64,000 nt of DNA from the NCBI RefSeq assembly GCF_963678635.1, contig NC_087062.1, positions 70,955,345 through 71,019,344 of the forward strand, in the 5' to 3' direction. The stretch is from Symsagittifera roscoffensis. Lineage: Eukaryota > Xenacoelomorpha > Acoela > Convolutidae. Below the pieces are notes generated by a model, which was not told the origin of the DNA, did no database searches, and worked only from the letters and a program-made list of their open reading frames with translations. This document shows, piece after piece, positions 34,392 to 43,739 of this stretch (within the stretch, counting starts at the first letter, position 1; every line of letters begins with the position of its first letter). The translations under genes were made by a program, and so were the position numbers.

Positions 34392-34892
34392 TTATGGTAA
34401 GTGGTCTGGTAGCGAAATATCAGGCAAATTAAGTTGAGTTTTTTCATCCTCAGGTTTTTTCCGCGTGGGTTGTTGGAATTTAACCAATTTGCCTGATCCC
34501 CACCCACATTGGTGAAACTGAAAGCCAGTACGCTTCAAGTAAATCTAAGCCGTTTCAGCCCGTCCGATTATTGACTTCGTTGCGCGACACTAAATTTAAG
34601 TGGTCAGGTACGGTGATATTAAGTGAGTTAAGTTGAATTCTTTCATCCTCAGGTTTACTCCGTGTGCGTTGTTGGAGTTCAACCGACCTACTTAATTTCC
34701 CCACCCCATTGGTTCAAAAAAATCTAAGCCGTTTCAGCTCGTCCGATTATTGACTTCGTTGCGCGACACTAATGTTAAGTGGCCAGGTACGGTGATATTA
34801 AGTGAGTTAAGTTGAATTCTTTCATCCTCAGGTTTACTCCGTGTGCGTTGTTGGAGTTCAACCGACCTACTTAATTTCCCCACCCCATTGGT
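34392..34892 (+). repeat. Three tandem hairpin units in the BEL leader
   Basis: Units begin TAAGTGG at about 34398, 34598 and 34775. Each has a left arm, a conserved loop with TTTCATCCTCAGGTTT and GTTGTTGGA, and a right arm ending in ATTGGT. In unit 1 the arms are ATCAGGCAAATT and AATTTGCCTGAT; in units 2 and 3 they are ATTAAGTGAGTT and GACCTACTTAAT-type. The arms differ between units yet remain complementary within each. The spacer between units also repeats (TCCGATTATTGACTTCGTTG). Confidence 0.88.
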
Positions 34893-34933
34893 ACTTAAGC
34901 GTAACGTAGCCGTCGCATAGGTCTCTTGAGTGT

Positions 34934-35567
34934 ATGGTATTCATTCTAGGAGCTAGTTCCTTGGATCACGCGCTCCGTAAACTATCCGCACCGTCTCAAA
35001 AGCGCGTGAAAGAGACCTGTTTCACAAAACCCGGTTTAAGCTTTAACTTTAACGCCAGGGACTCGCAGAAAACTATCCAATACTATCTGCAACACTTTTT
35101 GTCGAATCGAAAAGATCTAGTTATTTGGCACGACGCCATAAATAACTCCATCAGTAAGCACCGCAGTAACAACAACCGTAGTTTGAGTACTGACCAACTT
35201 AAGAGCCTTCTTTTGAGATACAAGGAGAATATTACCGCTATTGTATACTGTCGCCGCAACGGTACGGACAATATAGAAAAAGAGTTGAAAAAGACAGGTA
35301 TTCTCGTTCTTAAGATAGTTGGGGATTTTATCTCAAAGCGAAAGGTCAAAGACCAAATACTTATCGAAAAGTATAAAGAGCTGCACCAGCCCCCTTCACT
35401 TGAGTTGAAGACTGTTGTTACTTAAACGATACATTGCTGACCTAAGTACACTGAAAGCTAAGAAGAATCGGAACCGTTTGTCGCCTAAAAATCGTAGAGC
35501 GATTCACAACAGACTTAAAGCATTAAAACTTCAAGTTACTACCCCTTGTAAGTTATTGATGTATTAG
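34934..35567 (+). pseudogene. Accessory ORF upstream of BEL gag (SGNH-like?), frameshifted
   Basis: ATG 34934 opens 163 codons ending TAA at 35423-35425; the +1 frame then stays open to TAG at 35565-35567 with a basic tail (KKNRNRLSPKNRR), so one indel near 35405-35420 separates two parts of one protein of about 210 residues. It begins VFILGASSLDHAL and has DLVIWHDAINNSISKHRSNN and a TGILVLKIV strand. The G-x-S start and Asn-rich block are reminiscent of SGNH/GDSL folds, a tentative idea. Ordinary BEL elements have no ORF here. Confidence 0.55.
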
Positions 35568-35639
35568 AGTATTTTGTGGATTTACTTGCGTGAAAATAAA
35601 AAATTTTCTGAGAGTCGTTTATTTCTGAAAATATTAAGC

Positions 35640-37550
35640 ATGGAAGTTCAGTTTCAGAAGAAAATTAAGAAGTTGCTTGAGAAACGTAGCAATCTCGAAA
35701 ACGAAATTTATAAATGCCATGAAATAATTTTAGAATACATAGAGAGTCAGAGTCGTTGCTCAAAAATTGATACGTATATTGAAAAATGTAGGAACTATAT
35801 AGAACGAGCGGTCGAGATAATTAATGAGTTGATTGATATGGCTGCATAAAGTGCCAATCCCGACGAATTGATACCGGCACAGGATATGTTGCTTCATAAG
35901 TTGACTCAAAGCAACGATAAAGTTTTACAGGAAGCTATTACATATAAAACAAGTTTTGAGGCAGTAACAGAGCCGGACAACATAAATAGCAGCTCAAAAG
36001 TTTCTCATCATTCTGAAAAAAGTGAAAAACCCCAGTCGCATAAAACAGATACCCGCTCTTAGGTGTCACACCGAAGCAGCCGACATCATCAATCGGGTTC
36101 TCAGAAATCTAGTCGTCATACCGCCGCTCCGTCGAAAACACTTTCTGAGAAAAAGCGCGACTTAATGATTTTAAAGAAACAACAAGAGGAACTTGAAAGG
36201 CAGGCAAAGGTATCATTAAGACCGAAAGAGCAGCAAAACAAGATGAAACAATCTGTTTTAGAACAACAAAGTAGTTTAGAGTTGGAAGAATTGGCTGAAG
36301 AACACAGGAAAAAACTGGCAGAAATTGAGTTGAAAGGGCTTGAGTTAGAAGATGAGTTGTCGGAAATCAGCGAGAATGCTGAGGAAAGTGGTTTAACTCG
36401 AATCTCTCCACAACTAACAATAGACGAAAAGAATCGTACGCGTCACTGGGTCGAATCTGTCGACCACAATCAGCCTGATGCTGTTGTAGTTCCCAATCAA
36501 GAGCAGCACGTTCGTTCAATAGCTCCTGAGGCAACTTATCCTGCATCAACAAATTACTTGGTCTCATCAAGTTTTACAGGAGTGAATAATGGCCAGGCAG
36601 CTTCTAGTGATACGGGATTGTTTTGCAGTAACCACATTCACGGACAACAACATAATTTGTCGAATTTGGTCCGATCGCAGGTTTCCGTTAACAACCCATT
36701 AGGGTTACAGCTGGTCATTCAACCTGTTTCTAATAATTTGCCTCAGCAAACTTTTCTGTCCACTCATCCGGTGCTAGGCAATCCAAACACAGGTTCAGTA
36801 GTCCCGGTAACTTCTGAAAACTATTTTGCTCCACCAACATCTGCAGAAGTTCCTTCTGGTGTAGCACCGTTTGTTCCTGCATCAACAGCAATTAATCAGG
36901 TTTCTTTAAATCATCAAACTACAGGATCAGTAGTAGCTGGCCACCAAGCACCTGTAATCCCATCACAACAACATATGGGTGTTCCCGTTAGTAGTTATAA
37001 CTTTTCAAGTGACCACTATAATCCTTATAGTAAATTGTGGAGACCAGCTGTTGCTGCCCCTTTAATGTCAGCTCAACAACACTACGTTCCTTCAACAACT
37101 GTTTTTTCCGCAGTAACTCCGATTGTTCCTACGAATAATTTTGTTCCTTATACAAGTGGAGGGACTGTGTTCTTTGCACAGCCTGAAATTTCTTCACATG
37201 CTACTCAGCCGTTCGTTCCTGATTGTCACGGTAACTCTTCGAGTTACACAGAGCCAACTCCCGGTAATTCACCTGGTGCAGACGTCGAGCGTCCACTTTC
37301 GACACGAGAGTTGGTTAATAAACTCATGCACAGCCGAAAAAATCATCTCCCTGAGTGGAAGCTGATCCAGTTCGATGACAACCCGCTTAATTGGCATGAG
37401 TGGTTTGGGCAGTTCTTATCGACGGTCGATTCAGCCATACTCAGTAACGATGAAAAGCTTACCTATCTGAAAACGCTCGTAGTGGGTAAAGCAAAATCCT
37501 CAAAGAAAATTCGGGCAGCCGCATGCTGTAATAGGGGCTCATCTAGATAA
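35640..37550 (+). pseudogene. gag: gag of the BEL element
   Basis: ATG 35640 begins a coiled-coil segment (KKIKKLLEKRSNLENEIYKC). In-frame TAA (35847-35849) and TAG (36060-36062) interrupt it. 36063 to 37550 is open: a charged coiled coil (KKQQEELERQAK), a Gln/Pro/Ser/Val-rich middle, and the BEL capsid-type domain (DNPLNWHEWFGQFLSTVDSA, KLTYLKTLVVGKAKS). Near 37500 a deletion with frame change removes the part before KFGQPH, which reads in the next frame. It would form the particle; broken here. Confidence 0.85.
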
Positions 37551-38982
37551 ATTGAGTAATTTTCCGCCGCTGAAAATGCATAACTCGGAAAATGTAATTG
37601 GATTTTCCTCTGCAATTTCTGGACTTGTTGCCGTATTCAAGTCGCTGTCTTTTAACGACGACCTGAAAAGTGTTAATTTACTGAATCAAGCTGTGAGTAA
37701 GATTCCCCCGAACCTTAAGGAGGCATGGTCAATGCAAACCGTAAGACGCCAATGGCATAGACCAACTCTGCTAGATTTCAACGAATGGCTTAAAGAAAAA
37801 GCGGAGGGTCATGAGAGGCTAAAAACGATCAATTCTAAGGGGAGGCCTGAAGAACCAGTTAAGCAAAAAGTAGGTACGAAAGTGTTTGCTAGTAACGCAA
37901 ATGTAAATAATAAGACTAAGGAAAAACCAAAGTACCCTCCATGTTCTGTATGTAAAGGTCAACACGCTCTTTGGAATTGCGCCGTATTCAAAGAGAAAAA
38001 CGCTACGCAGCGAGCGAAACATGTAGCCGAACAAAAACTTTGCTTTGCGTGTTTACAGAGCAATCACAGTTTTCGTAATTGTAGCAAGGCCAGAAAGTGC
38101 CCCAAGCCAAATTGTGAAAGCACACACAACGTACTTTTACATGGAGCGGAGGAAATTTTTCCTCCTAAGGATACTAAAAGTTCCCCGGCGTCAGATAACG
38201 CAAACACTAAACATGTATCGACTAACGCTGCCGTCGGCGATATTCATAGCCAGGAGTCAACTAAAGGCCTTCTGCCAGTTGCATCACTCGCCGTCTCTTC
38301 GGATGCAACGATTACTAATGCCCTAGCTCTTTGCGATAGTGCTTCCACGCACTCATGGGTATCCGCCGATCTCGTAAAACGCCTCCATTTGGTTGGCATT
38401 CCCGTTAACCTCACCATAAATGGATTTAATTCCACGAGCTTGATGAAAACTCATCAAGTAAGTTTTCAAGTTTCCGCCGAAACAAATAATTGTGAATTTT
38501 CGTTTTCTTTTCGAGCTTATGTTAAGGATCATATTCGTATTGGATCGGATAGCATAAGCATTCCTGAATTACAGGAAAAATACCCGCAGTTGGCTCCGAT
38601 CAAACCTATACATTATAAGTATGAGGACGTTGAAATAATTATTGGACAGGATTTCTACTATGCCATAAGACCCGTTGAGTACCTTCTGGGGGAGGACTCT
38701 ATTTCACCGTGCGCCGTACGCCTTCCGATAGGTTGGGTTTTAAGTGGTCCGTTACCGCCGTCCTTTAAGTCGAACTCGTCTTGCTTTAAGTGTGTTGTCG
38801 AAGACATGTCTCTTGCGGACCAAATTAAAACTTGGTATGTGTTGGAGTCATATGGAGCCTTCAAGCAGGTAGATGCCCGTTCCGCCGCCGACAAACGCGC
38901 TTTGTCCGTTTTGAAAAATGACACCTTTCACTTTGGAACGATAAGGAAAGTAGTTTACCGAATAACTATTTTTCCTCCTTAG
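37508..38982 (+). pseudogene. pol: Nucleocapsid fingers and A17 protease of the BEL element
   Basis: One open frame after the shift near 37500. It holds the end of the capsid region (LSNFPPLKMHNSENVIGF), paired zinc fingers (CSVCKGQHALWNC and CFACLQSNHSFRNC followed by CPKPNC..H), then the BEL protease active site LALCDSASTHSWVS near 38330 and downstream blocks IIIGQDFYYAIRP and RLPIGWVLSGPLPP typical of peptidase A17. The frame ends at 38982; the RT-proximal part continues in another frame from about 38960, with some sequence apparently missing. Confidence 0.88.
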
Positions 38983-40299
38983 CTCAATTAAAGTCTTTGG
39001 AAAAGAGGCTGGATAAGGATCCGTCGCTCCGTGAAAAATACGCCGAAACAATTAGAGAAGATATACAAAAAGGATATGTCATAACCGTTAAGCCACACGA
39101 TCCCAAATCACGAGCCGATCGTGAGTGGTATCTCCCGCATCACCCGGTGTTGAACCCGAATAAACCCGGTAAGGTGCGCCGAGTCCTCAATGGGGCATCG
39201 AAGTGTCATGGCGCTTCCTTGAACAAATCTCTGTTGGTTGGCCCGGATCTCCTTCAAAACCTTATTTTTGTATTTTTAAGATTCCGTCAGCATAAATACG
39301 CCGTTTCAGCTGACATTGAAGGGATGTTTTTACAGGTTGGAGTCCGAGAAGAAGATCAACCTTCTCTTCGTTTTTTTTGTGGCGGGAGGACCCCACATCA
39401 AGTGTGATAGTTCACCAATATACGCGTCACATTTTTGGTGCTCGTGACTCGCCGACTTGTGCGAATTTTGCTTTGCAGAAGACTGCATCGGATAATCAAG
39501 CCGAGTACCCCGAAGCTGCTTCGGCTGTTGTCCAGAAATTTTATATGGATGATTATCTGGATTCTTTTCAAAACAGGGACGACGCCTTGAAATTAGGTAG
39601 GGATTTAATCTCGTTGCTTAAACTAGGTGGGTTTCGTCTGACAAAATTTGTCAGCAACGTGCCCGATGTAACAACCGCTCTTGATCCGGACAACCGTGAG
39701 TCCAATTCCTCTGTTAAAGATATTTGTGCGAGTCCAGACCAGTCGTCGCATGTTCTCGGTCTTAAGTGGGATCACGTAAAAGATACCTTAGTCGTTAGTA
39801 GAGGGGTTGATCGTCCACTAGACAAAGCAATCACTCAGCGTACCGTGTTGAGTTTTGTTTCCTCTGTTTTTGATCCGATTGGGTTAGTGGCTCCGTATAC
39901 CGTGAAGGCTCGCCTTCTATTAAAAGATATCTGGCGAATCAGCGGTCAAAAATGGATGGGACGATGATCTGCCAGAGGAAATCAAAAAGCAATTCCTTGA
40001 GTGGCACTCAGGTCTTCATTTGTTAGGTTCTCTGACAATACCTCGCAGCTATTTCACTGAACCTTTCGACCGAATAGAACTTCACATGTTCGGTGATAGT
40101 TCGCAGGATGTTTTCTGTGCCGTCGCTTTCCTTCGTGCGCGACTTGTTAGCTCCCATCAGACCGAATTAGCCTTTGTGTTTGGCAAAGCCCGCGTCGCGC
40201 CTATGAAAGCGCTTCTATTCCAAAGTTAGAGCTTCAAGCGGCTCTTCTTGCAACCCGCTTAAAAGAAGAAATTTTGAAAGATCTCACACGGATATTTTC
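38964..40299 (+). pseudogene. pol: Reverse transcriptase and RNase H of the BEL element, frames broken
   Basis: Pieces: to 39407 (VRRVLNGASKCHGASLNKSL, AVSADIEGMFLQV with a catalytic Asp), 39377-39967 (HIFGARDSPTCANFAL, KFYMDDYLDSF with intact YMDD, VLSFVSSVFDPIGLVAPYT), 39955-40229 (RNase H start, ELHMFGDSSQDVFCAV). Frame changes lie near 39370-39390 (a T run), 39955-39967, 40205-40215 and 40275-40300. The BEL assignment is secure from these blocks. Confidence 0.9.
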
Positions 40300-42156
40300 A
40301 TGTGGACAGATAGTACCACTGTTCTTCAGTGGCTTCACTCTTGTAGTAAACTACCCGTTTTTGTTGGTAATCGCACTGGTGAGATTCTGGAGTCTACCAG
40401 CACTGATCAGTGGCATCACATACTTAGCGGTGATAACCCAGCTGATACCGGTACACGAGGGATTTCTTCGGAAGCCCCCAAGGAAAGCAGCTGGGTTAAT
40501 GGCCCTAGTATATTGAGAACAACTGATTGGCCGTTCAAGCCCGATACAAGGGTTATCGATAAAATAACACTCAAAGGACCATCATGTGATATCGACATTT
40601 GTCTGGAAAATTCGTCAAATTTCGTCGTCGATGTTTTGACAGAAGAAAATCTTCCCTTCGGAAAATGGGAGAGATTCAATTCAATTGTAAAATACAAACG
40701 CGCAGTAGCATTTTTGTTAAGATGGCTGCCATCACATAAACATTTCCGGTCGAGTATATTAGAAATTACAGACCCGTCTGAAATGGATTTTGCTGAACAG
40801 AAGCTCATTTACCTGTCCCAGGGTGAGACATTCCCTAGTGAGCTAAAACTACTAAGATCCGGTAAAGTTATCACAAGGAATAGTCGGATCGCCAAGTATT
40901 CGCCGTTCATTGGACCAGCTGGCATCCTTCGCTCGACTGGGCGCATCAGCCGCTTGGTTAATTCCGATTTCGATAGCAAGCATCCGATTATACTTGATGC
41001 ACGCCACGCGATTGTTCGGTTATTGGTTCAGCATTTGCACGCTAGGAATTTCCATCAAGGCTTGGATTACATGCGTGCGGTGGTTAATTTGAAGTACGTT
41101 GTGTTAAATTTGCGATCGTTGCTGCGAAGCATTGAAAATACTTGCGTTGTGTGCCGAAAACGCAAAGCGCAAACCGTAACTCATATGATGGCTGATCTGC
41201 CCATTGAAAGGCTGGGTTACAAGCAACCTCCTTTCTCTAACACAGGTGTCGACTACTTTGGGCCGTTCCTAGTTCCAATCCGGAGAATTACGGAAAAGAG
41301 GTGGGGTTTTTTGTTCACATGTCTCACCACTAGAGCGGTGCACATTGAAGTGGTCCCCTCACTCGACACAAGCTCTTGTGTGATGGGCGTGGAGAGGTTT
41401 ATTGCACGTCGCGGTACTCCGACTATCATCATGTCCGACAACGGAACGAACTTCGTTGGCGCTCAGAAAGAGCTCTTAGCTTGCGTTGAGAGTTGGAACA
41501 AGCTCGCACACGCTGTTTTTGTTCAGAAAGGGATCAAGTGGAAATTCATTCCACCCAGCGCACCGCACCATGGTGGCTCCTGGGAGCGATTAGTTCGGAG
41601 TGTCAGGCGCGTTTTGTATGACATCTTAGGCAACAGAAGAGTAACTGAGGAGGTTCTAAGAACCACGCTGTGCCTTGTTGACCAATCACTCAACGCTAGA
41701 CCGATAACAGCCGTTAGTTCCGATCCGCTAGATTTAGAGGCGTTGACCCCGAATCATTTTATCCTTGGTCAACACGCAGCGAGTTTTCCGTCGCTAAGTT
41801 TCGAAGAAAACTTCGACCATAAGAAGCGGTTCGCCAGAGCGCAATCATACGCTAACGCAATATGGACACGGTGGATGCGGGAATACGTTCCTTCCCTCAA
41901 TAGGAGGGCAAAGTGGCACAACCAGTCAGACGTTAAGTTGAAAGCCGGCGACTTGGTTTGGGTCATAGAGCCTGACACTCCACGTGGACATTATCCACTC
42001 GCACGTATCCTAAAACTGCACTATGGCAAGGACGGATGCGCGAGATCCGCCGACATAAAAACCGTTACGAGCGAACAGACCCGCCCGACCGTAAAGCTCG
42101 CTCCCGTTCTTCCTTGTTTAGGGGTGGAGGATGTTGCAGCGCAAATGTACATATAA
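40300..42156 (+). CDS. pol: RNase H end and integrase of the BEL element (618 codons open)
   Basis: Opens in TDSTTVLQWLHSCSKLPVFV (RNase H tail) and is uninterrupted to TAA at 42154-42156. Integrase has the HHCC finger (HARNFHQGLDYMRAV, CVVCRKRKAQ) and D-D-E core residues: NTGVDYFGPF, MSDNGTNFVG and HHGGSWERLVRSVRR. The C-terminus (LKAGDLVWVIEPDTPRGHYP..) is the DUF5641-type domain of BEL/Pao integrases. The reading frame passes the polypurine tract and stops 25 bases inside the 3' LTR. It is a fragment of the polyprotein, not an independent gene. Confidence 0.92.
   Translation: MWTDSTTVLQWLHSCSKLPVFVGNRTGEILESTSTDQWHHILSGDNPADTGTRGISSEAPKESSWVNGPSILRTTDWPFKPDTRVIDKITLKGPSCDIDICLENSSNFVVDVLTEENLPFGKWERFNSIVKYKRAVAFLLRWLPSHKHFRSSILEITDPSEMDFAEQKLIYLSQGETFPSELKLLRSGKVITRNSRIAKYSPFIGPAGILRSTGRISRLVNSDFDSKHPIILDARHAIVRLLVQHLHARNFHQGLDYMRAVVNLKYVVLNLRSLLRSIENTCVVCRKRKAQTVTHMMADLPIERLGYKQPPFSNTGVDYFGPFLVPIRRITEKRWGFLFTCLTTRAVHIEVVPSLDTSSCVMGVERFIARRGTPTIIMSDNGTNFVGAQKELLACVESWNKLAHAVFVQKGIKWKFIPPSAPHHGGSWERLVRSVRRVLYDILGNRRVTEEVLRTTLCLVDQSLNARPITAVSSDPLDLEALTPNHFILGQHAASFPSLSFEENFDHKKRFARAQSYANAIWTRWMREYVPSLNRRAKWHNQSDVKLKAGDLVWVIEPDTPRGHYPLARILKLHYGKDGCARSADIKTVTSEQTRPTVKLAPVLPCLGVEDVAAQMYI
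42120..42131 (+). promoter_or_regulatory. Polypurine tract of the BEL element
   Basis: AGGGGTGGAGGA (one T) directly abuts the 3' LTR start at 42132; it would prime plus-strand DNA synthesis. It is also coding, within pol. Confidence 0.85.
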
Positions 42157-42657
42157 AACAAGAGCACAAATGCATATACACTCAAATGTAAGCGAGAGTA
42201 TAAGTGCATATAAAGTTGAACCAAAATGTAAATGCATGTAGGGACAGTAGCCGAGCGTATACATGGTGCATCCAGGCGGGTTCGGCGCCAGTTCGAATCC
42301 CGCCTAGGTCATTTCCTTTCTAGAACTCGAATATGCACCGAACTTGATGGGATGCTCCGTAACCAGGTTTGACTCCCCCCCCAAAAAACCTATTTTAACC
42401 GTCTTTTCGCTCTAATTTGGTTCAGCCTTGATTAAGGCTGACCTTTAAAAAGAGCAATTTGTCTCAAGGACAAATACTGGCCACTTTTGCAGCTTGCTTT
42501 GAGTTATGCAGTTTTTGGTGGCCGATGTTACCGATGTTAACAATAAAAAAGATTGTTATGAAATATCATTATTACCGAGTTATTTTGCCGATAAAATGCT
42601 CGAATTAAATTGTTTGAAATTCGATATTTTTACAATCCGTGGAGATTGAGGCGCACA
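42132..42657 (+). repeat. 3' LTR of the BEL element
   Basis: 526 bp, TGTTG to GCACA, followed by GTGGT. About a dozen substitutions against the 5' LTR. It contains the last codons and stop of pol. Confidence 0.96.
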
Positions 42658-42662
42658 GTGGT

Positions 42663-43739
42663 CTTAGCGTAACAAAGACTTTTTGTGAGCACTAGTACAA
42701 GAAAGAGAGAATTTAAATAAAGTTAATGAAATAAGGTGGGAAAAAAAGAACTGACATCACTGGGTGAATGGTAGCAATAAAAAAATCTTAATCCATCTTT
42801 CATTGGATTGAGTTATTTTACTATTTACCTACCGATAAAGGCTTATGATATATTTCACACTGGCGCATTCTGCTTTTTTTGGCAAGTTGTATACAATGAG
42901 ATATCAGAAGTTTTGATCACTGTAAGTAACAACTACATACAACATCTAATATACAACAAGTAAATGACTAAATGTCCTAAATTGAACTTAAATACTTGAC
43001 GTTAGTAAAAAAAACGAACTGAAATTAGGATCGGGTGAATGACAACAAATCGGAATTATAATTCTTTTATTTTATTTTTGCTGAAAAACTTCGCACAGAT
43101 CTGACATCATTGGTTGATTGCTTGAATTAGGAAAAAAATTTAATCCATCTCTCATTAAGTTGAAACAATTTACCACAGAAGAACTGTTAAAGACCCTTGA
43201 TGCATTTCATGCTTTCAACTTTGAGTAACGATCAGCGAGGTTAACAGTAAGTTTATCGGTAAATTGAATTAGCCAGATTTATTCAAGTTCCTTCCAAGAA
43301 AACTTTTTGATAAATGCACTAGAATTTACTGCGCAAAAAGAAACATAATTTAGGTAACGTTTTCAAATGAGACGTTTTAATGAACAAAAAAGATTTATCT
43401 TTTATAAAGTAATTGAATTTTTGTCGTGTTTGGTTTTTCATCATTATTTAGAACGATTAAAGTTGAATTACGCTCAAATTTGTCCTTTTTCTATTTGATT
43501 TCTAACTTTGTTTCATGTACCACACAGTTTTGCGTAGTTTCGCCGTTACAAAACTTTAAGTCGAATTTACTAGTTTACAATGTCAATGCAGCGATAGAAA
43601 CTAATGTTTTTTCTGTAAACATTTTCGAGCTTTTTAGTATCCAGGTTTTTGGTTTCAATGCGATGATGATGTGCTGTCAGGGAACACTCAAGATTAAATA
43701 TCTGGACTCCGAATTTTACCACTCTACTGTTTTAAGCTT
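42663..43739. other. Spacer between BEL element and gag-pro relic
   Basis: AT-rich, no supported gene. Its right part may be decayed pol of the following minus-strand relic, but no domain is legible. Confidence 0.5.

Larger units (their letters stand above)
32848..42657 (+). mobile_element. BEL/Pao LTR retrotransposon, complete ends, broken ORFs
   Basis: LTRs of 539 bp (32848-33386) and 526 bp (42132-42657) with TG..CA ends, and 5-bp target repeats GTGGT at 32843-32847 and 42658-42662. The interior encodes a small ORF, a BEL-type gag, A17-type protease, RT with YMDD, RNase H, and integrase with the BEL-specific C-terminal domain. About nine lesions interrupt the frames. Total 9,810 bp; LTRs differ at roughly 11-12 positions plus indels. 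Confidence 0.97.

Noticed and set aside
35847-36062. TAA and TAG in BEL gag as evidence for stop-codon reassignment
   Set aside because: The aminotransferase, adenosine kinase and several element ORFs end at ordinary stops where homology ends, and the BEL copy has many other lesions.
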